A stretch of DNA of 56,235 bases from assembly GCA_964598695.1 (NCBI GenBank), contig CAZRDB010000008.1, forward strand, positions 1-56,235, in the 5' to 3' direction. The position numbers and the translations under genes were made by a program. Under the pieces are notes generated by a model that was not told the DNA's origin, searched no databases, and was given only the letters and a program-made list of their open reading frames with translations. Shown piece after piece: positions 51,702 to 56,235 of the stretch. The DNA is from CAZRDB01 sp964598695. GTDB taxonomy: Bacteria > Armatimonadota > Zipacnadia > UBA1398. The stretch's first letter is position 1, and each line of letters starts with the position of its first letter.

Positions 51702-53200
51702 TGCGTGCCTCCTTCGGCGTTGGAGCCGGTGGGGATGACCGAGCTGCCGGCGATGCTCGGGATCTCGGGGATGGGAGGGGCCGACTCGGGCCGCTGGACG
51801 CCGACCATCTCGGGCAGCGTCGGCGGTCCCTGCGGATCCGGCCGGGCGAGGCCGTCGAGCGCGCGAACGCCGACGGCGTACTCCAGGTCGGCCCGCGCCA
51901 GCCGGTAACGGAACAGCGTCGCCACGAACTGCTGCTCGGCCGCCGTGAGGCCCGCCTGCGCGTCCCGGAGGTCGATCCAGGCCGCGAGGTCGTGCTGATA
52001 GGAGAGGCGGACACGGTCGAGCGCGTCGCGCGCCTTGGCCACCGTCTGCGCCCCGACCTCGACGCTGGCGCGCGCCGTGGCAAGCTGCACGAGCGCCACG
52101 CGGATCGCCGTGTCGATCTGGAGCGTCTGGCTCGCGAGCTGGAGGTCGACCCGCTTGATCTCCTCGCGAGCGACCTTCTTGCGCGCGTCGGCGCCACGGT
52201 GCTTGCCGAGCGGCACCGAGAGCTGGAGGCCGACCTTGTAGTTGATGCCCTCCGTGAACCCGCTGCCGATCGAGTAGCCCGTCGAGCCGAAGGCCGCCAG
52301 CACCGCACGGTCCTCCGTGTCGATCTGCCGGATCTGCGCCTCGTAGAGCGCGATCTGCGCCTCGAGCTGCTTGATCTCCGGCCGCTCGTGGGCCGTGGCC
52401 CGGGCCGCTTGCTCGTCCACCGCGATGAACTCGGGGACCAGCTCGGAGCGGATCTCGATCCGGTCGGCCGGGTCGAGCCCCATCGCGCTCGAGAGGTAGA
52501 CCAGGGCCGTCCGCACGCCGCCCTCCGCCTCGGTGAGCTGCGCGCGCGCCGAGGCGACATCGGCCTCCGCGCGGTCGACATCGTACTGCGCGACGACGCC
52601 CTGGCCGAACTGGGCCTGCGCGATCCGCAGATGGGCCTCGGTGCGGTCGACCGCGTCCAGCGCGATCAGCCGCATGTGATCGGCCAGCAGCACGTTGTAG
52701 AACGCCTGCTTCACTCCCAGGACGACCGACTGACGGGCCTGGTCGGAACCGGTGCCGGCGAGCGCCACCTGCGCGTCGATCAGCGCCCGCGCGGCGCGCC
52801 GCTGGGCGCCCACGTTGAGCGGCTTGCTGAAGTCGACCGACAGCGAGCCGGCCAGCGGTTCGCCGATCTGGAACGTGCGGGTGCCGCCCGTGCCGTCCGG
52901 CATGCTGATCGAGGTAACCGGGCCGCTGTAGGCGTAGGCCGCCGAGCCGTTCACCGTCAGGTCGTCGATCGCGTCGGCGCTGCCGTACGAACCGCGCGCA
53001 ACCTCGACCCCCTGGGCCGCGGCGGCCAGCGCCGGATGATGCTCCAGCGCGTAGTCGATCGCCTCGCCCAGCTCGAAGCCACGCCCCGAGACCGCCACGA
53101 TCTGCGCGCGCGCCGATGGCGCCGCCAGCGTGGCCGCCAGGAAGGCGAGCAAGCCGTAGAGGGTCCCCCGCGCCACGCGCCGAGTCACAGCCTTGTTCAT
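51698..53200 (-). CDS. TolC-family outer-membrane efflux protein
   Basis: A 500-residue protein with a signal peptide (TLYGLLAFLAATLAAPSARA). It shows the TolC helical/beta repeats: FELGEAIDYALEHHPALAAA at the start, QARQSVVLGVKQAFYNVLLA, AQAQFGQGVVAQYDVDRAEA, then the second half RVALVQLATARASVEVGAQT and DALDRVRLSYQHDLAAWIDL with AYEVG-like YAVGV near the end. A Pro-rich tail of about 45 residues is extra. The ATG at 53200 overlaps the stop of the AbrB gene (ATGA), and its own stop overlaps the adaptor start, so all three are translationally coupled. Confidence 0.92.
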   Translation of the reverse strand: MNKAVTRRVARGTLYGLLAFLAATLAAPSARAQIVAVSGRGFELGEAIDYALEHHPALAAAAQGVEVARGSYGSADAIDDLTVNGSAAYAYSGPVTSISMPDGTGGTRTFQIGEPLAGSLSVDFSKPLNVGAQRRAARALIDAQVALAGTGSDQARQSVVLGVKQAFYNVLLADHMRLIALDAVDRTEAHLRIAQAQFGQGVVAQYDVDRAEADVASARAQLTEAEGGVRTALVYLSSAMGLDPADRIEIRSELVPEFIAVDEQAARATAHERPEIKQLEAQIALYEAQIRQIDTEDRAVLAAFGSTGYSIGSGFTEGINYKVGLQLSVPLGKHRGADARKKVAREEIKRVDLQLASQTLQIDTAIRVALVQLATARASVEVGAQTVAKARDALDRVRLSYQHDLAAWIDLRDAQAGLTAAEQQFVATLFRYRLARADLEYAVGVRALDGLARPDPQGPPTLPEMVGVQRPESAPPIPEIPSIAGSSVIPTGSNAEGGTQ

Positions 53201-53523
53201 CGTTCGCCACCACCGTCCGAGACAGGGGCTTCGCCGGCGTCGCCCTCGGGTGTCGCCTGCTCCTCCGTCGCCCGCCGCATCTCGCTCAGCAGCGTGTCGA
53301 GCTGGTTCTGGAGGAACTGGTGGAGAAGGTCGATCTTGGCCAGAAGAAGCCCGCCGGCCGGGCCGCCGCGGAACACGAGCAGGCGGTCGCCGGCGTTGAT
53401 CGCGTACTCGCGCCGCAGGGCGGCCGGGATCACGATCTGGCCGCGATCGCCAACCGTCACGGAGCCGTAGAAGCCGTGCTCGCACGTGCCCCCCTGCGGC
53501 CTCCCATCGCTCTCGTCAGCCAT
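53197..53523 (-). CDS. AbrB/SpoVT-type DNA-binding regulator
   Basis: A 108-residue protein. The ATG at 53523 is chosen for its AGGTGG box 7 bases upstream. Residues about 17-62 are the swapped-hairpin AbrB domain: GSVTVGDRGQIVIPAALRRE with INAGDRLLVFRG. A helix (KIDLLHQFLQNQLDTLLSEM) and an acidic tail follow, probably for dimerisation. It is first in the operon, overlapping tolC by four bases, and likely controls the operon's own promoter just upstream. Confidence 0.88.
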   Translation of the reverse strand: MADESDGRPQGGTCEHGFYGSVTVGDRGQIVIPAALRREYAINAGDRLLVFRGGPAGGLLLAKIDLLHQFLQNQLDTLLSEMRRATEEQATPEGDAGEAPVSDGGGER

Positions 53524-53603
53524 CTTGGCACCACCTGCACATTCCTGCGAAACCGCGTACATGTGTGAAATGCATGAGCCTGGCGCACACGCGCACAGCG
53601 CGA

Positions 53604-53632
53604 GTTGTACCAGAAATGCTGAACCTGGGCAA
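53604..53632 (-). promoter_or_regulatory. Promoter of the AbrB-tolC-hlyD-RND operon
   Basis: On the reverse strand TTGCCC (53632-53627), a 17-base spacer and TACAAC (53609-53604) fit a sigma-70 promoter, giving a leader of about 75 bases before the AbrB start. The leader contains several GTGTG/CACAC-type elements that could bind AbrB. Confidence 0.5.
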
Positions 53633-53762
53633 CTATTTCCCCGTTAAGACCGGGGGAGGCTGTTCGCCGTCGCCACGCCGCCCCCCTTGCGGCCTTCGAC
53701 CAGGGATCGAGCCCGCCGAGGCGAACACTGGCACCACCAGCTCGACACGGAGGTGCCAACGG

Positions 53763-54929
53763 ATGAAAGCCATCGTCCTCGCCGCCGGCGAGGGCAGCCG
53801 CATGCGGCCCCTGACCTACACCCGCCCCAAGGTGCTCGTCCCCGTCGGCGGGGAGCCGATGCTCAACCACGTCGCCCGCGGCCTCCGGGCGGCCGGGGCC
53901 ACGGAGATGCTGCTCGTGGTCCAGTACAGGGAGGAGGAGGTCCGCGCGTGGGCCCACTCGGCCCGGTTCGAGGGACTGGCGATCGAGGTCCTCCGGCAAC
54001 CCGAGACGCCCTACGGGACCGGCGCCGCCGCGCTTGCGGGCCGCGCATGGACCGCCGGTGCGCCGTTCATGCTGCACTTCGGCGACATCCTCTGCGGGCC
54101 GGAGAACTACCCCCGCTTCGGCGAGCTGGCTCGGGCGAACCCGCATGAGACGATCCTCACGGTCTACCGGACGGGCGCCGTGGGCGGGGGCGCCGTCTTC
54201 GTCGAGGGCGGCCGCGCGACTCGGATCGTCGAGAAGCCGACACCGGAGCAGTCCGTCGGCGCGTGCGTGAACGCCGGCGTCTTCCTCTTCCAGCCCGACG
54301 CGTTCGAGGTACTCGACCGGTGCGGCCTCTCGAAGCGCGGCGAACTCGAGCTGACCGACGTCTTCACCCGACAGATCGCGGACGGCCGCCCTCCCCTCGC
54401 CTGCGAGCTGACCGGGTTCTGGAGCAACGTGAGCGATGCCGCCGAGGTGCTCCGGCTCAACCGGGTCTACGGGGTCGGCGGTGAGCAAGGCGTCGTTCTC
54501 GGCGCGGGCTGCTCGGTCGGCGTGAGCGTCACTCTCTCCGATGCGATGCTGCTCGACCGGGCCGAGATCGGCCCCGGCGTGACCGCCACGCACCTCGTGC
54601 TCGGCGAGGGCGCCCAGATCGGCGGCGGCTCGAGCGTCGAGGGGCGTCCGAGCCAGCCGGCCGTCCTCGCCGACGGCGTCACCGTCGCGGGCGGCTGCCG
54701 TCTGGGCGGCGCGCGGATCGGCCCCGGTGTGACCGTGGGCGCGGGCTGCTTCGTGGGCGACGGGGCCGTCCTGCGCGACTGCACCGTCGGCGCGGGGGTA
54801 ACCATCGGCGGCGGCGCCGAGATCGAGCACGCGGAGATCGGCTCGGGCAGCTCGATCGGGCCGGGCTACCGCCTGACCGGCACGGCCGACAATCGGGTGC
54901 GCGTGGCGGCCGGCTCCCACTGGGAGTGA
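53763..54929 (+). CDS. Sugar nucleotidyltransferase with left-handed beta-helix (GlmU/GMPP-like)
   Basis: A 388-residue protein, ATG at 53763. Residues 1 to about 235 are the nucleotidyltransferase: KAIVLAAGEGSRMRPLT with RPKVLVPVGGEPMLNH, FMLHFGDILCG, TRIVEKPTP, VNAGVFLFQ, GFWSNVSDAAEVLRLN. From about 240 on, hexapeptide turns form a beta-helix (AEIGPGVTATHLVLGEGAQI, ARIGPGVTVGAGCFVGDGAV). The layout matches mannose-1-phosphate guanylyltransferase or GlmU-like enzymes; GlmU proper is longer and ends differently. The sugar specificity is uncertain. Divergent from the efflux operon. Confidence 0.85.
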   Translation: MKAIVLAAGEGSRMRPLTYTRPKVLVPVGGEPMLNHVARGLRAAGATEMLLVVQYREEEVRAWAHSARFEGLAIEVLRQPETPYGTGAAALAGRAWTAGAPFMLHFGDILCGPENYPRFGELARANPHETILTVYRTGAVGGGAVFVEGGRATRIVEKPTPEQSVGACVNAGVFLFQPDAFEVLDRCGLSKRGELELTDVFTRQIADGRPPLACELTGFWSNVSDAAEVLRLNRVYGVGGEQGVVLGAGCSVGVSVTLSDAMLLDRAEIGPGVTATHLVLGEGAQIGGGSSVEGRPSQPAVLADGVTVAGGCRLGGARIGPGVTVGAGCFVGDGAVLRDCTVGAGVTIGGGAEIEHAEIGSGSSIGPGYRLTGTADNRVRVAAGSHWE

Positions 54930-54995
54930 CCACCGCCACCGCGGGCCGGCCAGCGCGTCTGGTCCCTGGGGGGCAGTCAGCAAGGAGGCACAGAC

Positions 54996-56093
54996 TTGGA
55001 CACCACACCGACGGCGGACTCGTTGGGCGCGAGGCGTTGGTTCACGAACCGCAGCTCCGGCCGGCCGCCCGACCCCTCCGACTGGCTTCGCCAGCGGTTC
55101 GAGGAGGCGTTGGGCGGCGGCGGGCCGAGGAAGACGGGCAGGGGCCGCCCCGGCGCGCTCCGCTGGGTCGTCATCGTCATCCTCGGCCTGATCACCCTCA
55201 AGGCGATGCTCGTCGTGATCCCGAACGGCTCGTGCGGAGTCGTCTTCTCGGACCTCTCGGGCGTCCAGACCCGGGCGCTCGGCCCGGGGCTGAACGTCGT
55301 CATCCCCTTCATCACAAAGGTGACGCAGTACAGCACCCAGCGGCAGATCTACGTCATGTCGCGCCGCGGCGGCGAGGGTGAGGTCTCCGGCGACGACCGC
55401 CTCAACGCGCTGACCTCGGACGGCCAGCTCGTCGACCTGGACATCACGGTCTCCTACCACCTCGATCCCCAGACGGTGGCCAAGCTCCACCAGGAGATCG
55501 GACGTGGCTACGAGCGGCGGATCATCCGCCCCGAGGCGCGATCGATCGTGCGGATGGTCTGCGCGCAGCACCCGGTCGCTGACTTCACCAGCGCCAAGCG
55601 CGATGAGATCCGGCAGGAGATGGCCGAGCAGCTCCGCGCGATGTTCGCCACGTCGTACATCACGCTCGAGGATGTCTCGATTCGCGAGGTCGAGTTCTCC
55701 GAGGAGTTCCGTGCCGCGGTCGAGCAGAAGCAGCAGGTGCTCCAGGAGGTCGAGGCGATGGAGTACCGGATCCGCGAGACCAAGACCGAGGCCGAGCGGA
55801 AGATCGTGGAGGCGCAGAAGAACGCCGCCTGGATCCTCGAGCGCGGCAGGGAGTTGGAGCGCAACCCGCTCGTCACGCAGTACGAGTACGCCGGCAAGAT
55901 CGCGCCGAACATCGGCGGCCTGCTGGTGAGCCAGGAGGACATCAAACGCATCACCTCGGGCGAGGGCGCGCGCGGCTCCTCGACCTCCGAAGCACGCGAT
56001 GTGCAGGGGGAGCTGGACCGCCTCATGGAGAACGCACTGACCGAGTCGGCGCCGGCCGACCAGCCCGTTGCAGACGGAGGTGAGCCGCAATGA
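54996..56093 (+). CDS. SPFH/prohibitin-family membrane protein (HflK/HflC-like)
   Basis: A 365-residue protein starting at TTG 54996 after an AAGGAGG box. One membrane helix (WVVIVILGLITLKAMLVVIP, residues about 57-76) is followed by the SPFH domain: CGVVFSDLSGVQTRALGPGL, NVVIPFITKVTQYSTQRQIY, LTSDGQLVDLDITVSYHLDP and RSIVRMVCAQHPVADFTSAK. A coiled coil (EQKQQVLQEVEAMEYRIRET) and polar tail close it. Such proteins form large periplasmic ring assemblies that organise membrane proteases or domains. Its stop overlaps the next start (ATGA). Confidence 0.9.
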   Translation: MDTTPTADSLGARRWFTNRSSGRPPDPSDWLRQRFEEALGGGGPRKTGRGRPGALRWVVIVILGLITLKAMLVVIPNGSCGVVFSDLSGVQTRALGPGLNVVIPFITKVTQYSTQRQIYVMSRRGGEGEVSGDDRLNALTSDGQLVDLDITVSYHLDPQTVAKLHQEIGRGYERRIIRPEARSIVRMVCAQHPVADFTSAKRDEIRQEMAEQLRAMFATSYITLEDVSIREVEFSEEFRAAVEQKQQVLQEVEAMEYRIRETKTEAERKIVEAQKNAAWILERGRELERNPLVTQYEYAGKIAPNIGGLLVSQEDIKRITSGEGARGSSTSEARDVQGELDRLMENALTESAPADQPVADGGEPQ

Positions 56094-56235
56094 GTCAGGC
56101 TTCGGGACGCAAGATGGGCTTCGCCTCGATCGTGATCGCCGTGGTGGTCTGCTGGATCCTTCTCCACGCGATGTCATACATCGTGCAGGCAGGACACCGC
56201 GGCGTGGTCTTCAGCAAGGTCTCCGGCATCAAGCC
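56090..56235 (+). CDS. Second SPFH-family protein (partial, cut by window end)
   Basis: The first 48 residues are present. ATG 56090 overlaps the previous stop by four bases. One membrane helix (GFASIVIAVVVCWILLHAMS) is followed by VQAGHRGVVFSKVSG, the entry strand of the SPFH domain, close to AVVFSDLSGV of its neighbour. The pair probably assembles as heteromultimers, as HflK and HflC do. Confidence 0.8.
   Translation, partial: MSQASGRKMGFASIVIAVVVCWILLHAMSYIVQAGHRGVVFSKVSGIK

Overview
The window is a very GC-rich bacterial draft scaffold; a 10-base N run marks an assembly gap at 47099-47108. The TolC/HlyD/RND tripartite pump points to a diderm. The many secreted or Tat-exported carbohydrate-active proteins (DUF5060/DUF4038-type barrels, DUF6259, DUF4832, DUF1080, Gfo/Idh/MocA), FG-GAP and LamG modules fit a free-living polysaccharide degrader of the kind seen in Planctomycetes/PVC, FCB-type and Armatimonadota-like environmental lineages. 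I cannot place it more precisely. Clear Shine-Dalgarno boxes precede most genes, GTG and TTG starts are common, and ATGA stop/start overlaps are frequent.

Layout. 1-10.9 kb: carbohydrate block with a truncated Tat-exported Gfo/Idh/MocA oxidoreductase (-), then (+) a DUF5060/DUF4038 glycosidase, a Tat-exported DUF362 protein, a second barrel glycosidase, an FG-GAP propeller protein and a third glycosidase carrying a LamG domain whose halves are in swapped order. A convergent DUF6259-type glycosidase follows (-), preceded by a large MscS-family channel. 13.9-14.2 kb: tRNA cluster Pro-Gly-Arg (-) with its own promoter. 14.4-19.1 kb: glmS, a DUF4954 left-handed beta-helix protein and a DUF1080 protein. 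19.3-22.9 kb (-): surface-polysaccharide operon of a FlaA1/CapD-type dehydratase, a PqqD-like protein and wecB. 23.1-27.8 kb (+): run with a Gly/Trp-rich secreted protein, larE, nadB, an ACT-domain protein overlapping nadB, a YbgC-type thioesterase and a CGNR-like zinc-finger protein. 27.8-32.5 kb: AGE-family epimerase (-), then ECF sigma factor, anti-sigma factor and a membrane-anchored TPR protein (+). 32.6-36 kb: pckA with terminator, a sugar nucleotidyltransferase and an EamA transporter (-). 36.3-42.9 kb (+): an ABC exporter with a fused N-terminal PH-like domain and zinc ribbon, its DUF1854 partner, a VWA protein, a J-like/zinc-ribbon/FHA protein and a DUF4832 hydrolase. 42.9-46.2 kb (-): an ABC_ATPase-family protein with a degenerate P-loop and a protein made of four HNH-associated repeats. 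46.4-53.5 kb (-): translationally coupled AbrB-tolC-hlyD-RND operon whose RND gene carries an in-frame TGA and the gap. 53.8-56.2 kb (+): a GlmU-like nucleotidyltransferase and two SPFH genes, the second cut by the window edge.

Themes: outer-surface carbohydrate breakdown, hexosamine and nucleotide-sugar supply, envelope homeostasis (MscS, SPFH, RND, ECF system), and several unusual fusions or degenerate domains. The most notable are the permuted LamG domain, the P-loop-less ABC_ATPase next to a nuclease-less HNH-repeat protein, and the J-like/FHA fusion next to a VWA protein with an altered metal site.
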